From the NCBI RefSeq assembly GCF_009746625.1, contig NZ_VWXL01000077.1:62001-126000 (forward strand): a stretch of DNA of 64,000 nt, given 5' to 3'. The notes under the pieces were generated by a model that worked only from the letters and a program-made list of their open reading frames with translations, was not told where the DNA came from and searched no databases. The position numbers and the translations under genes are program-made. Source of the DNA: Caproicibacter fermentans. Lineage in GTDB: Bacteria; Bacillota; Clostridia; Oscillospirales; Acutalibacteraceae. Positions 38,375-48,670 of this stretch are shown here, piece after piece (the first letter of the stretch is position 1; the number at the start of each line of letters is the position of its first letter).

Positions 38375-41215
38375 ATGTCAGCAAAAACCATTCTAGTCAA
38401 AGGCGCCAGAGAACACAATCTGAAAAATATCGATTTGGAGATACCGCGTGACAAGCTGATCGTCTTTACAGGGCTTTCCGGTTCCGGGAAGTCCTCGCTT
38501 GCGTTTGATACGATCTACGCGGAAGGGCAGCGCAGGTACGTGGAGTCCTTATCCTCGTATGCGCGGCAGTTTCTTGGGCAGGTGGACAAGCCGGATGTCG
38601 ATTCCATCGACGGCCTTTCTCCGGCCATCTCCATCGATCAGAAAACAACCTCAAAGAACCCGCGTTCAACCGTCGGAACCGTCACGGAAATTTACGATTA
38701 TCTGCGTCTGCTGTACGCCAGAATTGGGATTCCGCATTGCCCGGTCTGCGGCAGGGAAATCCGTCAGCAGACGATCGACCAGATTGTCGACCAGGTCATG
38801 AGCCTTCCGGAAGGCTCAAAAATTCTTGTGCTGGCTCCCGTTGTTCGTGAAAGGAAAGGGGAGCATCAGAAAGAATTCGAGGCCGCGAGGAAAAGCGGAT
38901 ATGTCCGCGTCCGTGCCGACGGCCTTATTTACGATCTTTCAGAAACCATCAAACTGGAAAAAAACAAAAAACATACGATCGAGATTGTTGTGGACAGACT
39001 CGTGATACAACCATCCGTGCGGTCACGCCTGGCTGATTCCATTGAAACGGCTTCCGGGTTGTCGGGCGGTTTAACCGTCATCAGCGTCGTTGACGGAGAA
39101 GATCATATGTTTTCACAAAACTATGCCTGTCCGGAGCACGGCGTCAGTGTGGAAGAGCTGACGCCCCGGATGTTTTCCTTTAACAATCCCTTCGGCGCAT
39201 GCCCTAAATGTTCCGGTCTTGGACTCTTTATGAAGATCGACCCGAATCTGATTCTTCCCGATAAGAATCTCTCGATCAATCAGGGAGGCATCAAAGCCGG
39301 GGGATGGGCGATGGAAGGCAACACCATCGCTGCGATGTATTTTCAAGCGCTTGCGAAGCACTATCATTTTTCCCTTGACACTCCGGTCGGAAAGCTCCCG
39401 AAACAGATTATCGACATACTTCTGTACGGCACCAAAGGTGAAAAAATACGGGTGGAGCGAAGCACCGATTTCGCGCACAGCGTCTACCAAACTGAATTTG
39501 AAGGCGTCGTCAACAATCTTGAACGCCGCTACCGGGACACGCAAAGCAACTGGATCAAAGAAGAAATACAGTCCTATATGAGCGCGATCCCCTGCGATGC
39601 CTGCCATGGAAAACGGCTGTCTCCCGTCAGCCTTGCCGTGACGGTGGGCGGCATCAATATCGCCGACCTGTGCGACAAGTCCATCTCCGAAGCTCTTGAG
39701 TTTTTTGACCGTCTGAAGCTCTCGGAACGGGAAAACATGATTGCCCGGCTCATCCTGAGGGAAATTCGCAGCCGTCTCGGCTTTTTAAAGAACGTCGGCC
39801 TGGAATATCTGACGCTTTCCAGGTCGGCGGGAACTCTTTCCGGCGGAGAAAGCCAGCGAATCCGCCTTGCAACACAGATCGGTTCCTCCCTGACCGGCGT
39901 TTTGTACATTCTGGACGAACCCAGCATCGGCCTTCACCAAAGGGATAACACGAAGCTGCTTGATACGCTGAAGCACCTGCGGGACATCGGCAATACCGTC
40001 ATTGTTGTCGAACACGACGAAGAAACTATGCTGGCCGCCGACCATATCGTCGACATCGGCCCCGGCGCCGGCGTCCATGGCGGAGAGGTCGTTTTCAACG
40101 GCAAGGTCCGGGATATTCTGAAATGCAAAGGTTCCGTTACCGGAGATTATCTGAGCGGGCGCAGGAAGGTTGATATTCCCGAGAAAAGGCGGGAAGGAAA
40201 CGGGAAAAAGCTCTCCATCGTCGGCGCGTCGCAGAACAATCTGAAAAATGTCAGCGTGAATTTTCCTCTCGGCGAGTTTATCTGCGTCACCGGTGTTTCA
40301 GGTTCCGGAAAGTCTTCGCTGATCAATGAAATTCTTTATAAATACCTTGCCGCGGAACTGAACGGAGCCAAAACCCGCCCGGGTTCGTTTCAAAAAATTA
40401 CCGGGCTGGACGCGCTGGATAAGGTCATCCAGATCGACCAGTCGCCGATCGGGCGCACGCCCCGTTCCAACCCGGCGACCTACACCGGCGTCTTTACCGA
40501 TATTCGGGATTTGTTTGCGTCCACGCAGGACGCCAAACTTCGCGGCTATACTTCCGGCCGGTTTTCCTTTAACATGAAGGGAGGGCGCTGTGAAGCCTGC
40601 GAGGGAGACGGAATCATCAAGATTGAGATGAACTTTCTTCCGGACGTTTACGTTCCCTGCGACGTCTGCAAGGGAAAGCGCTATAACCGTGAAACACTCG
40701 AAATCAAATATAAGGGAAAAAGCATTTATGACGTACTGGAAATGACCGTGGAAGAAGGGCTTCAGTTCTTTTCCGGCATTCCACGCATCGCGCGGAAACT
40801 GCAGACGATTTACGACGTGGGACTCGGCTATGTAAAAATCGGCCAGCCCGCGACCACGCTGTCGGGCGGAGAAGCACAGCGGGTCAAGCTGGCGTCTGAG
40901 CTGAGCAAACGCCCGACTGGAAGAACCATCTACATTTTGGACGAGCCAACCACGGGCCTTCATATCGCGGACGTTCATAAACTGATCGAAGTTCTTCAGA
41001 AACTGGTCGACGGCGGAAACACGGTTCTTGTCATTGAGCATAATCTGGACTTGATTAAGACGGCGGATTATATTGTTGACCTGGGGCCGGAGGGAGGAAA
41101 CGCCGGAGGTCAGATTGTCGCCACCGGTACCCCGGAAGAAATTGCAATGGTTCCCGAATCCTATACAGGACAATATCTGAAAAAAATGCTGCAGGGAAAG
41201 GATTCTGCCGAGTAG
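38375..41215 (+). CDS. uvrA: Excinuclease ABC subunit A
   Basis: UvrA is the damage-sensing ABC-type ATPase dimer that loads UvrB. The 946-residue protein has a first Walker A GLSGSGKS near 31-38, a zinc site beginning CPVCG, and the first signature [12 protein letters not shown]. The second half has [10 protein letters not shown], a zinc finger CEACEGDG with CDVCKGKR, and [12 protein letters not shown] with [16 protein letters not shown]-like GGAGGAAG precedes the ATG. The uvrBA pair is closed by a large terminator. Confidence 0.98.
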   Translation: MSAKTILVKGAREHNLKNIDLEIPRDKLIVFTGLSGSGKSSLAFDTIYAEGQRRYVESLSSYARQFLGQVDKPDVDSIDGLSPAISIDQKTTSKNPRSTVGTVTEIYDYLRLLYARIGIPHCPVCGREIRQQTIDQIVDQVMSLPEGSKILVLAPVVRERKGEHQKEFEAARKSGYVRVRADGLIYDLSETIKLEKNKKHTIEIVVDRLVIQPSVRSRLADSIETASGLSGGLTVISVVDGEDHMFSQNYACPEHGVSVEELTPRMFSFNNPFGACPKCSGLGLFMKIDPNLILPDKNLSINQGGIKAGGWAMEGNTIAAMYFQALAKHYHFSLDTPVGKLPKQIIDILLYGTKGEKIRVERSTDFAHSVYQTEFEGVVNNLERRYRDTQSNWIKEEIQSYMSAIPCDACHGKRLSPVSLAVTVGGINIADLCDKSISEALEFFDRLKLSERENMIARLILREIRSRLGFLKNVGLEYLTLSRSAGTLSGGESQRIRLATQIGSSLTGVLYILDEPSIGLHQRDNTKLLDTLKHLRDIGNTVIVVEHDEETMLAADHIVDIGPGAGVHGGEVVFNGKVRDILKCKGSVTGDYLSGRRKVDIPEKRREGNGKKLSIVGASQNNLKNVSVNFPLGEFICVTGVSGSGKSSLINEILYKYLAAELNGAKTRPGSFQKITGLDALDKVIQIDQSPIGRTPRSNPATYTGVFTDIRDLFASTQDAKLRGYTSGRFSFNMKGGRCEACEGDGIIKIEMNFLPDVYVPCDVCKGKRYNRETLEIKYKGKSIYDVLEMTVEEGLQFFSGIPRIARKLQTIYDVGLGYVKIGQPATTLSGGEAQRVKLASELSKRPTGRTIYILDEPTTGLHIADVHKLIEVLQKLVDGGNTVLVIEHNLDLIKTADYIVDLGPEGGNAGGQIVATGTPEEIAMVPESYTGQYLKKMLQGKDSAE

Positions 41216-41266
41216 CTTAAAACGAACCGCAATATGGAAAAGACAAGCCTGAAATGGGCATAAAAA

Positions 41267-41349
41267 GAGCCGCTATGAACCGTATCCTCAAAAGCCAGTC
41301 AGGATTTTGCCTGGCTTTTGACATTTCATAGCAGGCTCCGATTTTTTTT
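41267..41349. terminator. Branched bidirectional terminator between uvrA and murC
   Basis: An outer stem GAGCC-GCTATGAA/TTCATAGC-A-GGCTC (41267-41338) encloses an inner stem AAAAGCCAG/CTGGCTTTT (41290-41319). On + it is followed by CGATTTTTTTT, and on - by TTTTTA, so it can serve both convergent genes. Confidence 0.85.
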
Positions 41350-41386
41350 GCAGCAGTGGGGAATCCCCGCCGCTGCTAATTTTTTT
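41350..41386 (+). terminator. Second terminator-like hairpin
   Basis: GCAGC and GGGG arms pair with CCCC and GCTGC (41350-41376), followed by TAATTTTTTT. It overlaps the murC stop codon and gives a tandem backup for + strand transcription. Confidence 0.7.
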
Positions 41387-42755
41387 GCTGATATTTTTTG
41401 ACAATCAGATTGGCGCATTTATAGACGTCGCCGCCGCCGAGGGTCAAAATCAGATCGCCGTCTTTCGCATGTTCCAGCATATAGTCCGAAATCTCATCAA
41501 ATGTTTTAAACCAGACACACCCCGGAATTTTGTCGGCCAGGTCTTTGGCATAGATATGATACGTATTCGTTTCGCGAACGGCAAGAATTTCAGAAAGCAC
41601 GACCCGGTCCGCGATTTGTAAAACCTTTGCAAAGTCGTCCAGCAGCATATAGGTTCTGGAATACGTATGCGGCTGAAAAACAGCCCAGACCCGTGAAAAG
41701 CCCATCTGCTTTGCGGCGGTCAGCGTCGCCGCGATTTCGGTTGGGTGGTGCGCAAAATCATCGGCCACCGTAACCCCGCCATATTCGCCCAGCAGTTCAA
41801 ATCTGCGGTGGACTCCCGTAAACTGATGCAGATTTTCCGCAATCACTTTGGGCTCTATGCCCAGATGGTCCGCGACCGCAAAAGCGGCCAGGGCGTTATA
41901 AATGTTGTGCTTGCCCGGAACACTCAGGGTGACTTCGGCCAGTTTTTCGCCCTTTCGATAAACGACGAATTTTTCACGGGCCCGTAGTGTATTGCAAATT
42001 TCGTCCGCGTAATAATCGTTTTCCTTGTCAAACCCATAGGTGAGAATCTCCTTCCCCTCGAGGCCCTCAACCGCTTTCATTGCGTTTTTATTGTCCCCGT
42101 TTACGACAAGAAGGCGGGATGTCTGTTCGGCAAACTGATGAAAAGAGCGAATGGTGTTTTCCACCGTGCCGAAATAATCAAGGTGATCATTATCAATATT
42201 CAGAATTACGGAAATTGCGGGGTGTAGTTGCAGAAAAGTATCGACATACTCACAGGCTTCGCAGACGATGGTGTCGGAATGCCCCACGCGTCCGTTTCCG
42301 CCGATGAGCGGCAGTTTCCCTCCAATTACAGCGGAGGGGTCTTTTCCGGCGCCGATCAGAATCTGAGTGATCATGGCCGTCGTCGTCGTTTTGCCGTGCG
42401 TTCCGGAAACAGCCACTGCGTTTTCATACCGGCGAGCCACCATCCCGAGCATAACGGACCGCTCGACCGTCGGTATATTTTTCTCCCGCGCGGCCACCAG
42501 CTCCGGGTTATCCGGCTTTACGGCGGCGGTGTAAACCACCAGTTCGGCTCCGTCGATGTTCTCCGCTTTTTGCCCCATGAAAACCGGGATCCCGTAAGAA
42601 CGGACCCGCTCCAGAGTATCCGATTCGCTGATATCCGACCCGGTCAGTTGATAGCCCTGATGGAACAGAATTTCGGCAATCGGGCACATCCCCGATCCTC
42701 CGATTCCAACAAAATGTATTTTTTTAACCTTTGACAGGGTGTCGTATAATTCCAT
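41376..42755 (-). CDS. murC: UDP-N-acetylmuramate-L-alanine ligase
   Basis: MurC adds L-alanine to UDP-MurNAc, the first peptide step of peptidoglycan precursors. The 459-residue protein has the UDP-binding motif GIGGSGMCPIAEIL, the ATP loop SGTHGKTTTTAM, the NIDNDHLDYFG segment and a C-terminal ligase domain. The start is placed at MELYDTLSKV, since AAGGAG is 7 nt upstream and family members begin there. The longest frame adds 44 unrelated residues from AT-rich intergenic DNA. It is divergent from dpaA. Confidence 0.96.
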   Translation of the reverse strand: MELYDTLSKVKKIHFVGIGGSGMCPIAEILFHQGYQLTGSDISESDTLERVRSYGIPVFMGQKAENIDGAELVVYTAAVKPDNPELVAAREKNIPTVERSVMLGMVARRYENAVAVSGTHGKTTTTAMITQILIGAGKDPSAVIGGKLPLIGGNGRVGHSDTIVCEACEYVDTFLQLHPAISVILNIDNDHLDYFGTVENTIRSFHQFAEQTSRLLVVNGDNKNAMKAVEGLEGKEILTYGFDKENDYYADEICNTLRAREKFVVYRKGEKLAEVTLSVPGKHNIYNALAAFAVADHLGIEPKVIAENLHQFTGVHRRFELLGEYGGVTVADDFAHHPTEIAATLTAAKQMGFSRVWAVFQPHTYSRTYMLLDDFAKVLQIADRVVLSEILAVRETNTYHIYAKDLADKIPGCVWFKTFDEISDYMLEHAKDGDLILTLGGGDVYKCANLIVKKYQQKN

Positions 42756-42943
42756 AAGTTTTCTCCTTACCATTGTTTTTGTGCAGAAAGCGCTCAAATA
42801 AATATATTGCCAAACATATTTATAATAATCACATTTTGGAATATATGCAACAGAAAATATATTTTTGCATTTCTTCCATAGAATCACATTGCAGGAACCA
42901 CCTCCATACTATGTTAGAAGAAAATAGCAGGGGGCTTCTCTTT

Positions 42944-43801
42944 ATGAAAGAAAACTGCAGTTTCGGAGTTTTGGGCGGGGACGGGCGGCAGATCGCAATG
43001 GCGGAATCCATCGCCGCGGACGGCTTTTCCGTATACGCCTTTGGTTTTGAGGATGTGGAGTTTCACGAAATGATTCGCAAGTCGGAATTAGAGGAAGTGA
43101 TTAGACACTGTGAATCTATCATTCTTCCTTTGCCGGTAACCTCCGACGGAATTCACCTGAAAGCGGATTACAGTAAGAAGCAGATTGTATTGGACGATAA
43201 TTTTGCAGAGCTTCTGCGAGACAAACAAGTTTTCGGCGGTAAAATGGGGCGGCTTTTTCAAACGAGCAGGCAGTGGGACCGCATCAATACGCACGATTAC
43301 AGTTTGCGGGAGGAGTTTGCCGTTCGCAATGCGGTTCCCACGGCGGAAGGCGCCATTGAAATCGCGATGAGGGAATACCCCGGCACATTGAACGGAAGCC
43401 GGTGCCTTGTCGCCGGGTACGGTCGGATTGGCAAAGTGCTTTCCCGGATGCTTTACGGAATCGGAGCCCGTGTCACTGTCAGCGCAAGAAAACAAGCGGA
43501 TCTCGCATGGATTCGTTCCTGCGGATACTCGGGCATTTTGACGGAGCAGGTTGGAACGGGAAACTACGACATGATTTTTAACACAATTCCGTATCCTGTT
43601 TTTGATCGTTCCGTTTTGACAAAAATGCAATGTGATCCTCTCATTATCGATCTTGCGTCTCTTCCGGGCGGAGTGGATCTGCAGGCTGCGGAAGAGCTGG
43701 ATCTTCATGTGATTCATGCGCTCGCGCTTCCGGGAAAAGTCGCGCCGAAGGCAGCTGGAGAAATCATCAAAGAAACGATTTATCATATTCTGAAGGAGTG
43801 A
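42944..43801 (+). CDS. dpaA: Dipicolinate synthase subunit A
   Basis: DpaA (SpoVFA), with DpaB, makes dipicolinic acid in the mother cell from the lysine-pathway intermediate HTPA; calcium dipicolinate fills the spore core. The 285-residue protein has an N-terminal FGVLGGDGRQIAMAE motif and a Rossmann NAD(P) site CLVAGYGRIGKVLSR. The start at 42944 is taken from the family N-terminus, and the ribosome site (AGGGGG) is somewhat distant. The 188-nt gap to murC is AT-rich, and I could not identify a sigma-K promoter with confidence. The gene marks an endospore former. Confidence 0.93.
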   Translation: MKENCSFGVLGGDGRQIAMAESIAADGFSVYAFGFEDVEFHEMIRKSELEEVIRHCESIILPLPVTSDGIHLKADYSKKQIVLDDNFAELLRDKQVFGGKMGRLFQTSRQWDRINTHDYSLREEFAVRNAVPTAEGAIEIAMREYPGTLNGSRCLVAGYGRIGKVLSRMLYGIGARVTVSARKQADLAWIRSCGYSGILTEQVGTGNYDMIFNTIPYPVFDRSVLTKMQCDPLIIDLASLPGGVDLQAAEELDLHVIHALALPGKVAPKAAGEIIKETIYHILKE

Positions 43802-43808
43802 CGGCGTT

Positions 43809-44381
43809 TTGAATGAGATTACGTTCGGATTCGCAATGTGCGGATCGTTTTGTACGTTTGACAGCGTACTGGACGAAATGAGAAAAATTGCCGGGCAGGG
43901 TTACAGGCTTTTGCCGATCATGTCGGAAACCGCTTCTTCCACCGATACACGTTTCGGCAGGGCGAAAGATTTTCTCTGGCAGGTCAGCGACATTTGCGGC
44001 AAAGATGTCATTACAAGTATTGTCGGTTCCGAACCGATCGGCCCCAAAAAGCTTGTCGATCTGATGATCGTCGCGCCGTGTACCGGCAACACGCTTGCAA
44101 AACTTGCAAACGGTATTACGGACACAGCTGTTACAATGGCCGTCAAATCCTGTCTGAGAATCGGAATTCCGGTCGTGCTGGCTCCGGCCACAAACGATGC
44201 TCTGGCTGCCTCCGCGCAGAATTTGGGCAGGCTGATGAATGTAAAACATATTTATTTCGTACCCATGCGCCAGGACAATCCCGAAAAGAAACCGAATTCC
44301 GCCGTGGCGGACTTCAGCCTGATTCTTCCAGCCGCTCTCGCGGCTTTGCAGGGAAATCAGCTTCAGCCGGTGTGGCGATAG
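43809..44381 (+). CDS. dpaB: Dipicolinate synthase subunit B
   Basis: DpaB (SpoVFB) is the flavoprotein-fold partner of DpaA in dipicolinate synthesis. The 190-residue protein has FGFAMCGSFCTF at the N-terminus, the LMIVAPCTGNTLAKLANGI segment common to flavoprotein-family decarboxylase-like folds, and LAPATNDAL. The start is TTG, 10 nt after AAGGAG and 7 nt downstream of dpaA. The DapF/DapL genes near 62 kb belong to the same lysine/DAP branch. Confidence 0.93.
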   Translation: MNEITFGFAMCGSFCTFDSVLDEMRKIAGQGYRLLPIMSETASSTDTRFGRAKDFLWQVSDICGKDVITSIVGSEPIGPKKLVDLMIVAPCTGNTLAKLANGITDTAVTMAVKSCLRIGIPVVLAPATNDALAASAQNLGRLMNVKHIYFVPMRQDNPEKKPNSAVADFSLILPAALAALQGNQLQPVWR

Positions 44382-44453
44382 AAAAAATCAAAACACAGCT
44401 TGAAATTCAAAGTAAAAATTGCTATGATTGGAAACAGATTGGAAGTGAAACGG

Positions 44454-44945
44454 ATGCTCTACTGCGCAAAATGCCAGGTTCTTGCCAAATCGGAGGCCGT
44501 ATGCCCATCCTGCGGAAGCAAAAAGCTTCGGGAGGTTCGGGCAAACGACCCCGTTTTGCTTTTTACGGCAGATGAAATGCAGTGCGGCATGATCCGCGCT
44601 GCGTTTGACAGCAACGGCATTCCTCATGAAGAACGAATGTGCGGGCCTGGTGCGCCGCCTTCTATTTTGTACGGAAAAATGCCGAATTCGCTTTATCATA
44701 TTTTCGTTCCGTATGGGGAAGTGGAACGCTGCGAAGAGATTTTGCACGGAATCGGGGCACTGGGCGAAAACAAATTCGAAAGAAACGGCCCTCAGAATTC
44801 AGATGAAGACCCATCGGCAGCGATGAGCCGCGGAGAGCGTATTTTGGTACGTATTCTATCGGCTGTCATGTTTCTGGCTCTTGTCTGGGGCGTTGTATCG
44901 ATTGCGGATGAATTCATTGATTTTATAAAATCCGCACTTACTTAA
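44454..44945 (+). CDS. Zinc-ribbon protein with DUF2007-like domain and C-terminal membrane helix
   Basis: A 163-residue protein of unknown function. It has an N-terminal zinc ribbon (YCAKC, CPSCGSKKL), then a segment that reads like a DUF2007 putative signal-transducing domain (VLLFTADEMQCGMIRAAFDSNGIP), an acidic linker, and one hydrophobic helix near the C-terminus (VRILSAVMFLALVWGVVSIA). This suggests a tail-anchored protein. The ATG at 44454 is chosen because the zinc ribbon begins there; the longest frame starts at a TTG. It sits between dpaB and metY, probably in the dpa transcript. Confidence 0.75.
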   Translation: MLYCAKCQVLAKSEAVCPSCGSKKLREVRANDPVLLFTADEMQCGMIRAAFDSNGIPHEERMCGPGAPPSILYGKMPNSLYHIFVPYGEVERCEEILHGIGALGENKFERNGPQNSDEDPSAAMSRGERILVRILSAVMFLALVWGVVSIADEFIDFIKSALT

Positions 44946-44972
44946 AGTATATTTAATAAAAGGAGTTTTTTC

Positions 44973-46244
44973 ATGGGATACCATATAGATACAGACTGCA
45001 TTCATGCGGGATACGAACCGAAAAACGGAGAATCCAGGGTTCTTCCGATTGTTCAGAGCACAACATTTAAATACGACAGCGCGCAGACGCTTGGCGAGCT
45101 TTTTGATTTGAAAGCCGACGGATTTTTTTATACCAGAATCGGAAACCCGACGATTGATGCCGTGGAGAAAAAAATCGCCGTGCTGGAAGGAGGAGTCGGC
45201 GCGCTTTTAACATCCGCCGGGCAGGCCGCTTCTCTGATCTCAATTTTAAATATTTGTCACTCCGGCGACCATATGATTGCCTGCAGCGCAATTTATGGCG
45301 GAACCTTCAATCTTTTTTATAAAACCATACGTGAAATGGGGATTGAATGCACCTTTGTCTCCGCCGACAGCACAAAAGATGAACTGGACGCGGCTTTTCA
45401 GGAAAATACGCGCTGTGTGTTTACGGAAACACTTTCCAACCCGTCCCTTATCGTAACCGATCTTGAATTGTTCGCAAAAGCGGCTCACGAGCACGGTGTC
45501 CCGCTGATTGTCGATAATACTTTTCCAACCCCCGTCAACTGCCGTCCGTTTGAATTCGGAGCCGATGTTGTCGTGCATTCCACTACAAAATACATGGACG
45601 GGCACGCGGTTCAGGTCGGCGGCGCGATAGTGGACAGCGGCAATTTCAACTGGGACAACGGAAAGTTTCCTATGCTGACCGAACCGGACGATTCCTATCA
45701 CGGAACGGTTTATACGAAGGACTTCGGGAAAAGCGCCTATATTGTCAAGGCGCGCGTTCACCTGATGCGGGACCTTGGGGCACAATCGTCCCCGATGAAT
45801 GCATTTCTTCTCAATCTTGGTCTTGAAACGCTTGCGCTACGCATGCAGCGGCATTGTTCCAACGCGACGGCGGTTGCGGAATTTCTGGAAAGCAACGACA
45901 AAATCGAATGGGTCAATTACCCCGGCCTGAAAAGCAGCAAATACTATAAGCTTGCCAAAAAGTATATGCCGCACGGAACCTGCGGCGTTATTTCCTTTGG
46001 AGTAAAGGGCGGCAGGGACGCGGCGGCAAAGTTCATGGAAAACCTCGAACTTGCTTCCATTGTCATCCATGTTGCCGACCTGCGCACCTGTGTCCTGCAC
46101 CCTGCAAGCACCACGCATCGGCAGTTGAATGATGAGCAGCTGAAAGATGCCGGCATCAGCCCCAATATGATCCGTTTGTCCGTCGGGATTGAAAACATCG
46201 AAGATATCCTCGGCGATATCAAACAGGCCCTTGCTAAGCTCTGA
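44973..46244 (+). CDS. metY: O-acetylhomoserine sulfhydrylase (Cys/Met metabolism PLP enzyme)
   Basis: It probably makes homocysteine from O-acetylhomoserine and sulfide. The 423-residue protein belongs to the gamma-family of PLP enzymes, with YTRIGNPT, LTSAGQAAS, VDNTFPTP and the PLP lysine K206 in HSTTKYMDGHA. Its length and the long insertion after K206 favour MetY over shorter cystathionine lyases, though substrate cannot be fixed by sequence. It has an AAAAGGAG site and ends at a terminator shared with the convergent transporter. Confidence 0.88.
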   Translation: MGYHIDTDCIHAGYEPKNGESRVLPIVQSTTFKYDSAQTLGELFDLKADGFFYTRIGNPTIDAVEKKIAVLEGGVGALLTSAGQAASLISILNICHSGDHMIACSAIYGGTFNLFYKTIREMGIECTFVSADSTKDELDAAFQENTRCVFTETLSNPSLIVTDLELFAKAAHEHGVPLIVDNTFPTPVNCRPFEFGADVVVHSTTKYMDGHAVQVGGAIVDSGNFNWDNGKFPMLTEPDDSYHGTVYTKDFGKSAYIVKARVHLMRDLGAQSSPMNAFLLNLGLETLALRMQRHCSNATAVAEFLESNDKIEWVNYPGLKSSKYYKLAKKYMPHGTCGVISFGVKGGRDAAAKFMENLELASIVIHVADLRTCVLHPASTTHRQLNDEQLKDAGISPNMIRLSVGIENIEDILGDIKQALAKL

Positions 46245-46259
46245 ATAGAATCTTGTATC

Positions 46260-46301
46260 AAAATTGTCTCCCGGAAAAAGAGAACCGGAAGGCAATTTTT
46301 A
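46260..46301. terminator. Terminator between metY and the EamA transporter gene
   Basis: AAAATTG/CAATTTTT outer arms and CCGG/CCGG inner arms form an imperfect hairpin ending in a T run on +. The A run on the other side could serve the minus strand. Confidence 0.65.
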
Positions 46302-47198
46302 TTTCACTGTTTTCAGCTTTTTTCCGGACAGGAATATGCGGTCTCCGTGCTCCGAAAGCATCATTGCGATAAAAATCAGCAGAAATCCGCCAAAGGTTCG
46401 TTTGGTGAGGGACTCATGCAGAAAAACGATGCCGCAGATAGTTCCGAAAACAGATTCCAGAGACATGATCAGTGAAGCTTTTGCCGGCGGCGTATACTTT
46501 TGACAAATCGTCTGAAGAACGGTCGTCAGCATGGTACCGATGACGCCAAGATACAGAAGAGAGAAAACGGATTGAGCCGGCAGGGAAGTCGGAATCTTTT
46601 CCGTCCATACAGCAAACGGTAACGCAAAAATTACTGTGGCAAACGCTTGCGTAATGCAGATCAGAATAGGGTCGTGTTTTTCGGTAAGAATACTGATGGT
46701 TACGATCTGCATTGCGAAAAACAGCCCGCAGGCGAGAGAAAGCAGGTCGCCCGGATTCATGGAAAAACCATTCTGAATGGAAAGCAGACCGACTCCCGTA
46801 ATACACATACATGCTGAAACAAGATGAAAAAGTCGAGGCTGCTGTTTTCGCACCGCCCAATACAAAAATGGAACAATGACACAGTAGACCGCGGTGAGAA
46901 ATGCATTTTTTCCGGCCGTGGTATATTCAACCCCGACTGTCTGCAGTTCATATCCGGCAAAATTTTGAAGGCCGATTACAAAACCCCATTTGATATAAAA
47001 GAGGTTGATCTGTTTCAATTTTTTAAAAAAGAAAAGACAGAGAAACACAGCCGCGATACTGAATCGCAGCACAATCATGGTTGCGGCCGGCACCGTGTCC
47101 GTTGCGTTTTTTACAACAACAAAGCTGCTGCCCCAAATCATTGTGACAAGAACAATGCCCAGCTCCGCAGCAACTGATCGATTTCGTAAAATTCTCAA
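46299..47198 (-). CDS. EamA/DMT-superfamily transporter
   Basis: A 299-residue integral membrane protein with about ten hydrophobic helices and two EamA repeats. GIVLVTMIWGSSFVVVKNA is characteristic of the first helix, and LESVFGTICGIVFLHESLT of the second repeat. Such permeases export metabolites or amino acids; the substrate is unknown. The start is TTG with GAGGTG upstream on the minus strand. It is divergent from yfmF and convergent with metY. Confidence 0.9.
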   Translation of the reverse strand: MRILRNRSVAAELGIVLVTMIWGSSFVVVKNATDTVPAATMIVLRFSIAAVFLCLFFFKKLKQINLFYIKWGFVIGLQNFAGYELQTVGVEYTTAGKNAFLTAVYCVIVPFLYWAVRKQQPRLFHLVSACMCITGVGLLSIQNGFSMNPGDLLSLACGLFFAMQIVTISILTEKHDPILICITQAFATVIFALPFAVWTEKIPTSLPAQSVFSLLYLGVIGTMLTTVLQTICQKYTPPAKASLIMSLESVFGTICGIVFLHESLTKRTFGGFLLIFIAMMLSEHGDRIFLSGKKLKTVK

Positions 47199-47338
47199 CT
47201 TAGCACCTCAATCCTAAAATACGACAATGAAATATTATAGCATTCCTTTCAACAATCGGCAATACGGAAAAATACGTTTCTAATTTGTAAATTTTAATGG
47301 AATCCTATCGAATCATTCTTTTCTAACTTGTGGAACTG

Positions 47339-47347
47339 TGGTATAAT
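47339..47347 (+). promoter_or_regulatory. Extended -10 promoter of yfmF
   Basis: TGGTATAAT has the TGn extension before a consensus -10. The hexamer 17 nt upstream (TTTTCT) is a poor -35. It lies 42 nt before the start. Confidence 0.6.
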
Positions 47348-47389
47348 TATTTTTGTTTCACCGAATCTGTTTTGGAGATGAAATCAATA

Positions 47390-48670
47390 ATGACAGGAAT
47401 TGAACAGCGGGCTGTTTGCAGCGGCGTGAATTTCCGCAGCATACGGGATGATCGTTTTAAAACAATCCGCATGTCCGTTCATTTTTTATGGCCTCTTGCA
47501 AAAGAGACCGTTTCTGAAAATTCCATTCTTCCTTTTCTGCTCAGTCGTGCAAGCAGAAAATATCCTGATTTCTCAAAATTAAACGCACATCTGGCCGAAC
47601 TTTACGGAGCGGTACTGGATGCAAATGTACAAAAGCTTGGGGACATTCAGGTTCTATCCGTTTCAGCATCCGGAATTGCGGACCGTTATTCCTTGAACGG
47701 GGAGAGTGTTTCCGCAGAATTGGCCAAGCTTCTGTGCAGCATTATATTTGACCCGCCGTTGGAAAACGGCCTTTTCCCCGTTCAGGGCTTTGAACAGGAA
47801 AAACGCCAGCTGATCGAAATGGTGGACTCTGAATTTAACGATAAGCGCATGTATGCCAAGCTGAAGTGCGAAGAGTTAATGTGTGCAAAGGAACCTTACG
47901 GGATCGGCCGCTGCGGAACCAGGCAGCAAATTCAGGAGTTGAAACGCGAGGACCTGACTCAGGTATGGGAAAACCTGATTCACCGTGCAAAAGCTGAGAT
48001 TATGGTTTTGGGTGATTGCGACCCGGAACCCGTTTATCAGGATTTTTACGCCGCGTTTCAAAATCTTGCCAGAACTGATTCTGTTGATTGCCCGAATCAG
48101 TCAGTGCCGTCGGCAGCAAGCGCCGCCGAAACCACTGAAAAAATGGATGTTGTGCAGTCGAAGCTGGTCATGGGATTCCGCACCGCGTGCGCGGAACCTG
48201 ATGCCGGCGTTCCTGCCATGAAACTTTTTAACGCGCTCTTCGGCGGTACTCCAAGCTCAAAGCTGTTCTTGAATGTTCGGGAAAAACTGAGCCTATGCTA
48301 TTACTGCAGTTCCCAGTTTAACCCCATGAAAGGCATTCTGCTGGTTCAAAGCGGAGTGGAAACAAAGAACATCGACCGGGCAAAGCAGGAAATTCTCAAT
48401 CAGCTGGAAGAGGTTCAAAAGGGCAGCTTTGATGAAAATGAGCTGGCGGCAGCCAAATTGAGCCTTTGCAACAGCTACCGCACCTTGTCGGATTCCCTTG
48501 ACGGACTGGAAGCCTGGTATTTATCCCAGACGTTCCGTCCAAAGGTTAAAAGGCCTGAGGAAGAGGCGGAGCTGGTAAACGCCGTCACAAGAGAACAGGT
48601 GATTGAAGCCGCGCGGAAGTTAACCCTTGACACGGTATATCGTCTGGAAGGAAGCGGGGTGGAAGCCTGA
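47390..48670 (+). CDS. yfmF: M16 peptidase-like protein YfmF (inactive-type subunit)
   Basis: A 426-residue protein with two M16 (pitrilysin-like) domains. The zinc motif HxxEH is absent from the N-terminal domain, where SKLNAHLAELYGAVL occupies the equivalent area, so it is likely the non-catalytic half of a heterodimer with YfmH. The ATG at 47390 is preferred because GGAGATGA is 8 nt upstream; 47378 lies inside that site. Its stop and the start of yfmH share one nucleotide. In Bacillus relatives the pair is linked to peptide processing or export; the role here is inferred. Confidence 0.88.
   Translation: MTGIEQRAVCSGVNFRSIRDDRFKTIRMSVHFLWPLAKETVSENSILPFLLSRASRKYPDFSKLNAHLAELYGAVLDANVQKLGDIQVLSVSASGIADRYSLNGESVSAELAKLLCSIIFDPPLENGLFPVQGFEQEKRQLIEMVDSEFNDKRMYAKLKCEELMCAKEPYGIGRCGTRQQIQELKREDLTQVWENLIHRAKAEIMVLGDCDPEPVYQDFYAAFQNLARTDSVDCPNQSVPSAASAAETTEKMDVVQSKLVMGFRTACAEPDAGVPAMKLFNALFGGTPSSKLFLNVREKLSLCYYCSSQFNPMKGILLVQSGVETKNIDRAKQEILNQLEEVQKGSFDENELAAAKLSLCNSYRTLSDSLDGLEAWYLSQTFRPKVKRPEEEAELVNAVTREQVIEAARKLTLDTVYRLEGSGVEA

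Noticed and set aside
42756-42887. N-terminal extension of murC by 44 residues
   Set aside because: The extension is AT-rich and unlike the family; a good AAGGAG site points to the ATG ending at 42755.
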